NCBI GenBank assembly: GCA_023131935.1 | Contig: JAGLYY010000088.1 | Location: 1 to 9,024, forward strand | Origin: Spirochaetales bacterium | GTDB taxonomy: Bacteria > Spirochaetota > Spirochaetia > JAGLYY01 | Length of the DNA stretch: 9,024 bases | Direction of reading: 5' to 3' | Part shown: piece after piece, positions 1 to 5,816 of the stretch | How positions within the stretch are numbered: position 1 is the stretch's first letter | How the letters are laid out: the number at the start of each line of letters is the position of its first letter | Made by a program: the position numbers and the translations under genes | Notes under the pieces: model-generated | Seen by the model: only the letters and a program-made list of their open reading frames with translations | What the model was told of the DNA's origin: nothing | Databases searched by the model: none

Positions 1-552
1 GCATTAGAACTTCTTTCAGACGCGGGATACCCCGAAGGGAGAGGAATCCACCCTATCACCATCGCTATTCCTGGCGGGGAAAATAGTGTACGGATAAGTT
101 CACTCATTAAATCTGTCTGGGAAAAAACTTTGGAAATCGAGGTCAACATCCGGGAAATTCCCTATCCCGGTTACTACGAAGGAATAAAAGTTCCGGATAT
201 CCATCTCGCAACAATTACCTGGATCGGAGATTATGCTGACCCCCTCACCTTCCTCCAGCTTTTCTTAAGCGATAGCAACTTAAACGACGCCATTTATCAC
301 AACTACGAGTATGACCAGTTGATAGAACGCTCAATGACTGAAACGGGAGACCATCGCTACAAAACCCTCGCGGAAGCGGAAACTCTGCTCCTGGAGAATG
401 CGGTAGTATTGCCCATAGGTCATCAAACGGCAATAAACCTGGTGAATCATGTTGAAATAAAAGGGTGGTATCCAAACCCCCTGGATATCCACCCCTTTAA
501 ATATCTCCGCCGATCGACACCGGAACTTCCCCCGGGGGTAGTAATGCGGTAG
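1..552 (+). CDS. ABC transporter solute-binding protein, family 5 (peptide type), C-terminal part
   Basis: Partial gene, open at the left window edge. About 183 codons are visible, in frame from base 1 to the TAG at 550-552. The order of motifs matches the C-terminal lobe of family 5 extracellular solute-binding proteins (the OppA/DppA type). It starts with an A-x-x-LL-x-x-AGYP segment, followed by the GDYADPLTFLQLF block that corresponds to the family's W-x-x-DY-x-DP motif. Then come the N-Y-E-Y-D-x-L-I segment, an AE-x-x-LLE-x-x-VVLPIG segment and a final V-E-I-K-GW-Y-P-N stretch. Such proteins bind peptides or other small solutes outside the membrane and deliver them to an ABC permease; the ligand cannot be told from this part. 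The lipoprotein signal and N-terminal lobe lie outside the window. The ATG at 130 is internal, because homologous sequence continues upstream of it. The gene converges on malQ with 8 nt between the stops. Confidence 0.9.
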   Translation, partial: ALELLSDAGYPEGRGIHPITIAIPGGENSVRISSLIKSVWEKTLEIEVNIREIPYPGYYEGIKVPDIHLATITWIGDYADPLTFLQLFLSDSNLNDAIYHNYEYDQLIERSMTETGDHRYKTLAEAETLLLENAVVLPIGHQTAINLVNHVEIKGWYPNPLDIHPFKYLRRSTPELPPGVVMR

Positions 553-560
553 AAAACCCT

Positions 561-2105
561 TCACTTTTGGTCCCTTCCGTAAAGCATGTTCATTTCTTTC
601 AGCCGGGAGGAGTGCCATTCGTTCGGTAATCCGGGAAGGTATCGCCAGCTCCAATTCCCTCCTAGGGTTGATGGTGTATTCATCCGCGCGAAAGATTCCA
701 GGTCGAGAATATCCTGCAGAGGGATAATCGCGAATATGGAATGAGAGGCAAAGGCCATCCGGATAAAGTCCCATACAATATCATTATCGTCCCTGGCGAG
801 GTACCGCCGAATCATGTCCTTTTCCCGCTCATTCCGGGACCTGTACCATCCCCTAGTAGTATCATTGTCATGCGTACCGCTATACACTACCGAGTTCCTG
901 TTGTGATTGTGAGGCAGGAAGATATTGTCGGAGTTTATCCCCCCAGACTCCCCTTCATCGAAAGCGAATTGAAGGATCTTCATCCCCGGAAAACCGAACC
1001 GGTCCCGCATCTCATGAACATCATTAGTAATTTCCCCTAAGTCCTCGGCAAGGATAGGAAGTTCACCCAGTTCTTTTTTTATAGTCTCAAAGAGCTTCAT
1101 TCCCGGCGCATGCACCCATTTCCCCTTCACCGCGGTGGGCTCTCCCGCGGGGACCTCCCAGTAAGCAGCAAATCCCCGGAAGTGGTCGATTCGGATGATG
1201 TCGACAAGCTCAAGGGTTGCTTTAATCCGTTTAATCCACCAGGCAAACCGGTTCTCCTCCATTACCTCCCAGTTATACAGGGGGTTTCCCCAAAGCTGGC
1301 CGGTAGCACTGAAGTAATCCGGAGGGACCCCGGCCACTACAGTGAGCATACCCGTTTCATCAAGGTAAAAAAGATCGCGGTTGGCCCAAACATCCACACT
1401 ATCGGGGGCAACAAAGATGGGAATATCGCCGATAATCTCAATTCCCCAATTGTTGGCATAATCTCGTAACGCATGCCACTGGGAAAAGAAGAAATATTGA
1501 AGGACCTTTTTTATTTCCAACTCTTCAGCAAGCTTCTGTGTCCAGGACCGTACCGCCACAGGCTCTTTCAGAGCGATACCTGTATCCCAGTAGTTGTTCC
1601 ACATCGCTCCGCCAGCACCCTCTTTCCTCGCTTTTTCATCGAAGTGTTCTTTCACCGCCATGAAAAGAGCATAATCATCCAACCAATCAGCATGTTTCTT
1701 GATAAAAGATTGGTAATCCTCTTTTCGCTCTTTTGCGGCCGCCACAAGAAAACGCTTCGCCGCCTTTTTGAGGAGGGGGACCTTCCAGTATTGGACCCAA
1801 CCATAATCAACATGTTCCACCGGGAAATCGGGAACCATAGCGAGATCGGCGACATCCAGATCACCCGTCCCCACTAATTTATCCAGGTTAACAAGCAGGG
1901 GATTCCCCGCGAAAGATGAAAAAGAGGCGTAAGGTGAATCCCCATATCCGGTAGGTCCGAGGGGAAGAACCTGCCAGAGGCTCATACCAGCGTCTTTCAT
2001 AAAATCGATAAAACGGTAGGCGGCATCACCAAGGTCCCCTATCCCGTGTGGTCCCGGAAAAGAGGTGGGATGCAGGAGAATACCGCTGGCTCGCGTTTGC
2101 TTCAT
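561..2105 (-). CDS. malQ: 4-alpha-glucanotransferase (amylomaltase, GH77)
   Basis: Cytoplasmic disproportionating enzyme that transfers alpha-1,4-glucan segments between maltodextrins, in glycogen or maltodextrin metabolism. The protein is 514 aa, normal for the compact bacterial amylomaltases. GH77 landmarks are all present: the N-terminal R-x-SGILLHPTSFPGPHGIGD-type start, LPLGPTGYGDSPY at about 47-59, and the acceptor-site loop PPDYFSATGQLWGNPLY near 261-277. The catalytic nucleophile is Asp307 in I-R-I-D-H-F-R-G, the acid/base is Glu354 in LAEDLG, and the third carboxylate is Asp413 in GTHDND. The ATG at 2105 is chosen because the GH77 homology begins right after it and a GGGAG ribosome site lies 10 nt upstream. 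The frame is open to another ATG at 2135, which lacks a ribosome site. It follows the VTT-domain gene on the same strand after 80 nt and may be co-transcribed with it. All catalytic residues are intact. Confidence 0.96.
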   Translation of the reverse strand: MKQTRASGILLHPTSFPGPHGIGDLGDAAYRFIDFMKDAGMSLWQVLPLGPTGYGDSPYASFSSFAGNPLLVNLDKLVGTGDLDVADLAMVPDFPVEHVDYGWVQYWKVPLLKKAAKRFLVAAAKERKEDYQSFIKKHADWLDDYALFMAVKEHFDEKARKEGAGGAMWNNYWDTGIALKEPVAVRSWTQKLAEELEIKKVLQYFFFSQWHALRDYANNWGIEIIGDIPIFVAPDSVDVWANRDLFYLDETGMLTVVAGVPPDYFSATGQLWGNPLYNWEVMEENRFAWWIKRIKATLELVDIIRIDHFRGFAAYWEVPAGEPTAVKGKWVHAPGMKLFETIKKELGELPILAEDLGEITNDVHEMRDRFGFPGMKILQFAFDEGESGGINSDNIFLPHNHNRNSVVYSGTHDNDTTRGWYRSRNEREKDMIRRYLARDDNDIVWDFIRMAFASHSIFAIIPLQDILDLESFARMNTPSTLGGNWSWRYLPGLPNEWHSSRLKEMNMLYGRDQK

Positions 2106-2115
2106 ATAAATGTTA

Positions 2116-2120
2116 CTCCC
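2116..2120 (-). promoter_or_regulatory. Ribosome-binding site deciding the malQ start
   Basis: The minus strand reads TAGGGAG with the GGGAG core ending 10 nt before the ATG at 2105. The alternative ATG at 2135 has no purine-rich site at the right distance, so this site favours the shorter MalQ. Confidence 0.6.
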
Positions 2121-2130
2121 TAACAAACCG

Positions 2131-2180
2131 GGCATACAGACTGAAGCCCCGAAAGGGACTATCAGGGTTGGTCCTATGCC
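2131..2180 (-). other. Nested inverted repeat (hairpin) in the malQ leader
   Basis: An outer 6-bp pair (GGCATA at 2131-2136 with TATGCC at 2175-2180) encloses an inner stem at 2141-2165. In the minus-strand RNA the inner stem is CUGA, bulged U, AGUCCC, loop UUUC, GGGGCU, UCAG: ten pairs, one of them G-U. It starts a few bases after the VTT-gene stop (2186) and ends upstream of the malQ ribosome site. No U-run follows on either strand, so it is not a standard intrinsic terminator. It could be a weak terminator, an mRNA-stability element or a processing site between the two genes. The structure is read from the sequence; the function is inferred. Confidence 0.45.
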
Positions 2181-2185
2181 TTATT

Positions 2186-2953
2186 CTATTCTATTGATAT
2201 CTTATCGTCCGGAGGGGAGGATCTCGCTCTTTTTCCTGAGTAATGCTCAATTATAACGTAAAACCGCTCTCGAAACACCATCCCGATGACAAGGAAAATT
2301 ATGCTCAATACAGCAAGAAAAACAACCATGGGCCATCGACTTTCTGCCGCGGCATCACCAAGAAGAGCGCTCCCGAAAATTCCCGGAAACCGCGCGATCA
2401 TCGAGATTGCCATGAAGGCAAAAAATCGGATAGAAGAGAGACCGGCGATATAACAGAGCGCGTCTTTCGGGAAACCGGGGACAACGAAGAGGAGGAAGAA
2501 AGCAAATTGTGCCTTCGGAGAGTAGGTAATAGTATCGAATTTCTCGGTTTGTTTCTTCCCGAAAATCGCGTGAACAAATGGCAGCCCCAGGTATCTTCCG
2601 AGACTGAAGTTGAATACCGACCCCGCGATGATGCCAATAAGGGAATAAAGAATCCCCAGCCACACACCAAAAAGATACCCCCCCGCTATTTGAGGGACCC
2701 CGCCGGGGATAATAAAGATTACCACCTGGATAATCTGGAGAATAATGAAAATCAGGGGCCCAAAGGGGCCGGCCTGATGAACCCATTCCTCAAAGCGGTT
2801 TACAGAAGAAAAAACAGACCAGAGTTCCTCCCGAAATACCAGTACAACCGATACGATACCGATTACCGCTGCCGGAAAGGCAACAGAGTAAAATAGTTTT
2901 TGAACCGACCTTCTATCCATATCTAATCCGGAAGTAGTATAATGGTTAGCCAT
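2186..2953 (-). CDS. TVP38/TMEM64 family (VTT/SNARE-associated domain) inner-membrane protein
   Basis: A 255-aa polytopic membrane protein of the VTT (DedA-related) superfamily, whose members are linked to lipid scrambling or transport; the substrate of this one is unknown. Likely membrane segments are near residues 21-40, 66-88, 92-116, 150-167, 170-190 and 207-227. The family core is visible: the re-entrant-type IPGGVPQIAGGYLFG at about 82-96, then AGSVFNFSLGRYLG at 110-123, and PGFPKDALCYIAGLS at 159-173 with its conserved P-K-D, then an R-F-P at 188-190. The C-terminus is basic and polar (KRARSS). The ATG at 2953 is preceded by GAGG at 11 nt. A second in-frame ATG at 2920 has no clear ribosome site. 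The gene is divergent from carD across 41 bp and lies upstream of malQ, with no obvious functional link to it. Confidence 0.88.
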   Translation of the reverse strand: MANHYTTSGLDMDRRSVQKLFYSVAFPAAVIGIVSVVLVFREELWSVFSSVNRFEEWVHQAGPFGPLIFIILQIIQVVIFIIPGGVPQIAGGYLFGVWLGILYSLIGIIAGSVFNFSLGRYLGLPFVHAIFGKKQTEKFDTITYSPKAQFAFFLLFVVPGFPKDALCYIAGLSSIRFFAFMAISMIARFPGIFGSALLGDAAAESRWPMVVFLAVLSIIFLVIGMVFRERFYVIIEHYSGKRARSSPPDDKISIE

Positions 2954-2957
2954 CCCT

Positions 2958-2986
2958 TTGACTACCTCACCATTTTTTTGTATACT
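2958..2986 (+). promoter_or_regulatory. Sigma70-type promoter of the carD cluster
   Basis: A -35 box TTGACT (2958-2963; 5 of 6 consensus) and a -10 box TATACT (2981-2986; 5 of 6) are separated by exactly 17 nt. A start about 7 nt after the -10 box falls near 2993, essentially at the carD ATG (2995). No other promoter is needed for the rightward genes. The -10 overlaps the palindrome GTATAC, so a weaker leftward -10 (TATACA) for the VTT gene may share the same bases. Confidence 0.7.
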
Positions 2987-2994
2987 CTGTAACT

Positions 2995-3510
2995 ATGAAA
3001 TCCACCAAACATAACCACCGCGCAACCCCCTTTAAACTGCATCAGGAGATTGTATACCCCCTTCAAGGTGTTGGGCAAATAACCTCCATCGAAGAGAAAT
3101 TATTTAAAGGGGAAAATATCCTCTACTATGTGATTTATCTCGAAGTTACAGACATGATCATTATGGTTCCCGTCGGAAAAGCTGAACAGCTGGGAATCAG
3201 GGCAATTGTCAGCTCGAGAGAGTCAAAACAGGCACTTAAACTCATAGCTGAAGACCATGAACCAATTACCGCTGACTGGAAGATGCGGTACCAGATGAAC
3301 CTTGATCTCCTGAAAAGCGGCAGCGTCATGGATATTGCAACGGTTGTTCGAACATTGTATCACCGGAGCAGAATCAAAGAACTTCCTATCCTTGAACGGA
3401 AACTTTTTGACAACGCTTTGAAGCTCTTAGTCGATGAGGTCAGCTTCTCCCTTGGTAAAACCAAGGGTGAGGTAGAAGAGATGATTTTCAGCAACCTTGA
3501 AAGTGAATAA
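2995..3510 (+). CDS. CarD family transcriptional regulator
   Basis: A 171-aa protein of the CarD/CdnL family, which binds the RNA polymerase beta subunit and stabilises open promoter complexes. The N-terminal Tudor-like RNAP-interacting domain spans about residues 15-75 (Q-E-I-V-Y-P-L-Q-G-V-G-Q-I, then Y-V-I-Y-L-E and I-I-M-V-P-V). The C-terminal helical DNA-contacting domain spans about 80-168. It contains D-W-K-M-R-Y at 94-99; Trp95 aligns with the tryptophan that wedges the upstream edge of the transcription bubble in mycobacterial CarD (Trp85). Next comes VVRTLYHRSRIKELPILERK, typical of the family. The length is usual (about 160-170 aa). The first 14 residues are a basic extension (H/K/R-rich). 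There is no Shine-Dalgarno sequence before the ATG, and no alternative Met precedes the domain core. Its 3' end overlaps nth by 14 nt. Whether it acts globally or at rRNA promoters is inferred from relatives. Confidence 0.93.
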   Translation: MKSTKHNHRATPFKLHQEIVYPLQGVGQITSIEEKLFKGENILYYVIYLEVTDMIIMVPVGKAEQLGIRAIVSSRESKQALKLIAEDHEPITADWKMRYQMNLDLLKSGSVMDIATVVRTLYHRSRIKELPILERKLFDNALKLLVDEVSFSLGKTKGEVEEMIFSNLESE

Positions 3511-4174
3511 CACAATTGAAATCTGGAAAATCGTTGATTTAATACGGAAGCGGGTGGAGCAGGGCCCGCTTCCCTCTGTTTCATCCATCGCAGGCAGTTC
3601 CCGGGACCCCTTCAAGGTACTTATCTCTACAATTATCTCCTTACGTACAAAGGATAAGGTAACCATCGATGCCTCGAACCGGCTTTTTCAGAAAGCCCCT
3701 GACCCTGCAAGCATTTTAAATCTGTCGAAAGAGGAAATCGCCGCCTTGATTTTCCCCGCAGGGTTTTACCGGATAAAATCAAAGAATATAAAAGAAATCG
3801 CCCGGATCCTCGTCGAAGAACACAACGGTAAAGTCCCACCTTCCCAGGAGGCCCTGCTATCCATGCCCGGGGTTGGTATTAAAACAGCAAATCTGACATT
3901 GAGCCTTGGATTCAACCTTCCCTACATCTGTGTAGATACCCATGTCCACCGGATATGTAACCGCCTCGGATGGATTAATACAAAAACCCCGGAACAGAGC
4001 ACCGCCGCTCTGGAAAAAGTCCTCCCTCCTGACCTCTGGATTGAGATTAATGGCTTGCTTGTCAGCTTCGGACAACAGGTCTGCACCCCCCAGGCGCCAT
4101 GGTGCGGCCAGTGCCCTGTTACACCCTTCTGTCCAAAAATTTCGGTTAGCCGCTCCAGGCCCTGGAAAACCTGA
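3497..4174 (+). CDS. nth: Endonuclease III (DNA glycosylase/AP lyase with [4Fe-4S] cluster)
   Basis: Bifunctional base-excision-repair enzyme that removes oxidised pyrimidines and cleaves the abasic site. Of 225 residues, the helix-hairpin-helix is LLSMPGVGIKTAN at about 120-132, with catalytic Lys129 (G-V-G-I-K-T-A). The catalytic Asp147 lies in C-V-D-T-H-V-H-R-I. The C-terminal iron-sulfur loop is C196-x6-C203-x2-C206-x5-C212, exactly the family spacing. The N-terminal damage-recognition segment reads IISLRTKD instead of the Escherichia coli ISAQATD, a variant seen in many divergent Nth-like proteins. The start is uncertain: TTG at 3497 or GTG at 3503. Both lie inside the carD end and neither has a clear ribosome site, which fits translational coupling to carD. 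The CNB-domain gene follows after 37 nt. Confidence 0.93.
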   Translation: MKVNNTIEIWKIVDLIRKRVEQGPLPSVSSIAGSSRDPFKVLISTIISLRTKDKVTIDASNRLFQKAPDPASILNLSKEEIAALIFPAGFYRIKSKNIKEIARILVEEHNGKVPPSQEALLSMPGVGIKTANLTLSLGFNLPYICVDTHVHRICNRLGWINTKTPEQSTAALEKVLPPDLWIEINGLLVSFGQQVCTPQAPWCGQCPVTPFCPKISVSRSRPWKT

Positions 4175-4198
4175 TGCAATACACTACACTATAGTTAA

Positions 4199-4204
4199 GA
4201 GGAG
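4199..4204 (+). promoter_or_regulatory. Ribosome-binding site of the CNB-domain gene
   Basis: GAGGAG lies 7 nt before the ATG at 4212. It fixes the start there rather than at the far-upstream in-frame ATG (3942), which would overlap nth by over 230 nt in another frame. Confidence 0.7.
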
Positions 4205-4211
4205 CAACAGA

Positions 4212-4664
4212 ATGATCGATCTGACGGCCCTTCATAATAATAGCCTTTTTGGCGGAATCACCGAGGATGAGATTGAAAAAATTCGCCATTTCTTTCAGGT
4301 CGAGAAGTTCACAAAGGGGCAGTTTATAGAAAAAGAGGGAAAAGAGGGAGATAGGATCTATTTCATCGTTCAGGGATCGGTGGAAATCTTAAAAGCTCTG
4401 ACCCATAAAGAAAAAAACCGCCGGATCACGGTTTTGAAGGAGGGGGACACCTTCGGGGAAATGGAACTCATCGATGTCCAGCCCTGCGCGGCCTCCGTCC
4501 GTGCCCTTGAGGACACAACCACCCTGACCCTGACCAACCGGGGGCTCTATGAGGTCAGTAAGACCAATTTAAAAACCTTTTCCCTTCTAATCATGAACCT
4601 CGCGCGGGAGATCAGCCGTCGACTCAGGAAGATGGACGATTTCTTCGCGGAGAAATGCTTTTAA
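4212..4664 (+). CDS. Stand-alone cyclic nucleotide-binding (CNB) domain protein
   Basis: A 150-aa protein made of one CNB domain (cNMP-binding beta-roll of the CRP/PKA type) and a C-terminal helix. Visible features are G-Q-F-I-E-K-E-G-K-E-G-D-R-I-Y-F-I-V-Q-G at 36-55 (the beta-roll with its G-D-x-x-Y/F motif), V-L-K-E-G-D-T-F-G-E at 74-83, and the phosphate-binding cassette FGEMELIDVQPCAASVRA at 81-98. Glu83, which contacts the ribose, is present. The arginine that normally binds the cyclic phosphate (PRAA[ST]) is Cys92 here (codon TGC). The end, NLAREISRRLRKMDDFF, resembles the start of a CRP dimerisation helix, and no DNA-binding helix-turn-helix follows. It could be a regulator acting through protein contacts, or a degenerate sensor. 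It follows nth by 37 nt and is probably in the carD operon. Cytoplasmic; no signal or membrane segment. Confidence 0.85.
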   Translation: MIDLTALHNNSLFGGITEDEIEKIRHFFQVEKFTKGQFIEKEGKEGDRIYFIVQGSVEILKALTHKEKNRRITVLKEGDTFGEMELIDVQPCAASVRALEDTTTLTLTNRGLYEVSKTNLKTFSLLIMNLAREISRRLRKMDDFFAEKCF

Positions 4665-4666
4665 GA

Positions 4667-4706
4667 AGGCTATTAGGCTGTAGGCTATTAGGCTATTAGG
4701 TAGGCT
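4667..4706. repeat. Short tandem repeat array (AGGCTATT units) in a convergent gap
   Basis: Five copies of AGGCT occur at 4667, 4675, 4682, 4690 and 4702, with a truncated AGGT at 4698. Most are spaced by ATT, giving an imperfect 8-bp unit AGGCTATT; one spacer is GT. The array fills much of the 71-bp gap between the convergent CNB-domain and mnmA stops. No coding signal and no GC-rich terminator hairpin was seen there. It looks like slippage-derived intergenic sequence. Confidence 0.75.
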
Positions 4707-4735
4707 GATGGGAAGCTATAGGGTGTATTTGCTTT

Positions 4736-5803
4736 TTATAGTTGTGAGATAAGACCTTCGATCTTGCCGGCACCTAGGCAGACATCGCCATCGTAGAAGA
4801 CGGTAAACTGTCCCGGGGCAATCCCTGAGTCCCCTTCATCCAGATCTACCCTGATTCGATCCTGCCCGATCCAGGTAATTGAAGCGCCTGTGAGCTTCGG
4901 GCCATGGCGAAGTTTTACCTCGTATCTGCCGTCTACCGGTGGTTTATAGATCCAGCTGCACCCTGATACCGTGTAAGCTGTGTACCGGAATTCCTTCAGG
5001 TCCTGCTGGTGGGTAACATACACAATATTTTTTTCGGGGTCCTTACCGGAAACATACCAGGGCCCGTTCCCGAGCCCAAGACCGGTCCGCTGGCCAATGG
5101 TGTGAAACCAGAATCCCTTATGCGCTCCCTCAACAGCACCGGTCTTTCGGTTGATTATTTCCCCTCTCTTCTCCCCGAGGTAGTGTTGTACAAAATCGTT
5201 ATATTTAAATTTACCGAGAAAACAGATCCCCTGGCTGTCCTTCCGCTGCCGATTCGGGAGCCCGAGCTCATCTGCCAGGGCCCGGACCTCTTCTTTATAC
5301 ATCCCGCCGATAGGAAACCATGCCCGGCGTATCTGATCCTGGGTCATATAGCTTAAAAAGTAGGTCTGATCTTTAACCGGGTCCGGAGACCGTTTTAATA
5401 CTGAATAATCTTCCCTGTCTTCGATAATCCCGTAATGACCGCTGGCAACCTTTTCGTAGGTGGAATCGAGGGAATGAAAAAAAACACCAAACTTAATATA
5501 AAGATTACAGAAAATATCAGGACTTGGGGTCCGCCCCTGCTTGAGTTCTTCAAGGGCATAGGTAACAACTTTTTCAAAGTACTCCATCTGCAGAGAGATC
5601 ACCTTGAGGGGTACCCCGGCCATCTCACACACCTCCCGGGCATAGGATAAATCCTCTTCCCAGGGGCATTGGCCGAGATATGACAATTCGTCTTCCAGCC
5701 AGATTTTCAGGTAATAAGCGGTGACATCCTGCTTCCTTTTCAATACCTCGAAGAGAGCAACCGAGGAGTCAACGCCTCCTGATAAGAGCACCGCAGTTTT
5801 CAT
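4736..5803 (-). CDS. mnmA: tRNA-specific 2-thiouridylase MnmA
   Basis: Transfers sulfur to C2 of the wobble uridine (U34) in tRNAs for Lys, Glu and Gln, using ATP to adenylate the base. It is 355 aa, within the usual 350-380. The ATP pyrophosphatase P-loop SGGVDSS is at 8-14. The catalytic cysteine pair is present: Cys99 in P-D-I-F-C-N and Cys194 in D-S-Q-G-I-C-F-L-G. Also seen are V-A-S-G-H-Y at 119-124, K-D-Q-T-Y-F-L at 144-150 and H-T-I-G-Q-R-T-G-L-G-L-G in the C-terminal half. An insert-like segment K-I-W-L-E-D-E-L-S-Y-L-G-Q-C-P-W-E-E-D at 33-51 resembles, from memory, plant organelle-type MnmA more than the E. coli protein. The ATG at 5803 lies 13 nt after the stop of the P-loop ATPase gene, with only a weak AAAGG site, so co-translation is likely. 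Last gene of the fusA cluster. Confidence 0.95.
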   Translation of the reverse strand: MKTAVLLSGGVDSSVALFEVLKRKQDVTAYYLKIWLEDELSYLGQCPWEEDLSYAREVCEMAGVPLKVISLQMEYFEKVVTYALEELKQGRTPSPDIFCNLYIKFGVFFHSLDSTYEKVASGHYGIIEDREDYSVLKRSPDPVKDQTYFLSYMTQDQIRRAWFPIGGMYKEEVRALADELGLPNRQRKDSQGICFLGKFKYNDFVQHYLGEKRGEIINRKTGAVEGAHKGFWFHTIGQRTGLGLGNGPWYVSGKDPEKNIVYVTHQQDLKEFRYTAYTVSGCSWIYKPPVDGRYEVKLRHGPKLTGASITWIGQDRIRVDLDEGDSGIAPGQFTVFYDGDVCLGAGKIEGLISQL

Positions 5804-5816
5804 CGGAAGCCTTTTA

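Noticed and set aside
130..132. ATG as start of the solute-binding protein
   Set aside because: Family-type sequence continues in frame from base 1, so this Met is internal to a gene cut by the edge.
529..538. CCCCCGGGGG palindrome near the end of the solute-binding gene
   Set aside because: No loop and no following T-run; it is explained by the coding sequence (Leu-Pro-Pro-Gly-Val) and is not a terminator.
2243..2896. 217-codon plus-strand open frame
   Set aside because: Lies antisense to the clear VTT-domain membrane protein; its translation is a charged mixture without a domain, and there is no ribosome site.
4184..4195. Possible -10 (TATAGT) before the CNB-domain gene
   Set aside because: No -35 box at a suitable distance; the gene is more simply read from the carD promoter.
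3942..4211. Upstream in-frame extension of the CNB-domain gene
   Set aside because: It overlaps the conserved end of endonuclease III in another frame, has no homology, and the GAGGAG site fixes the start at 4212.
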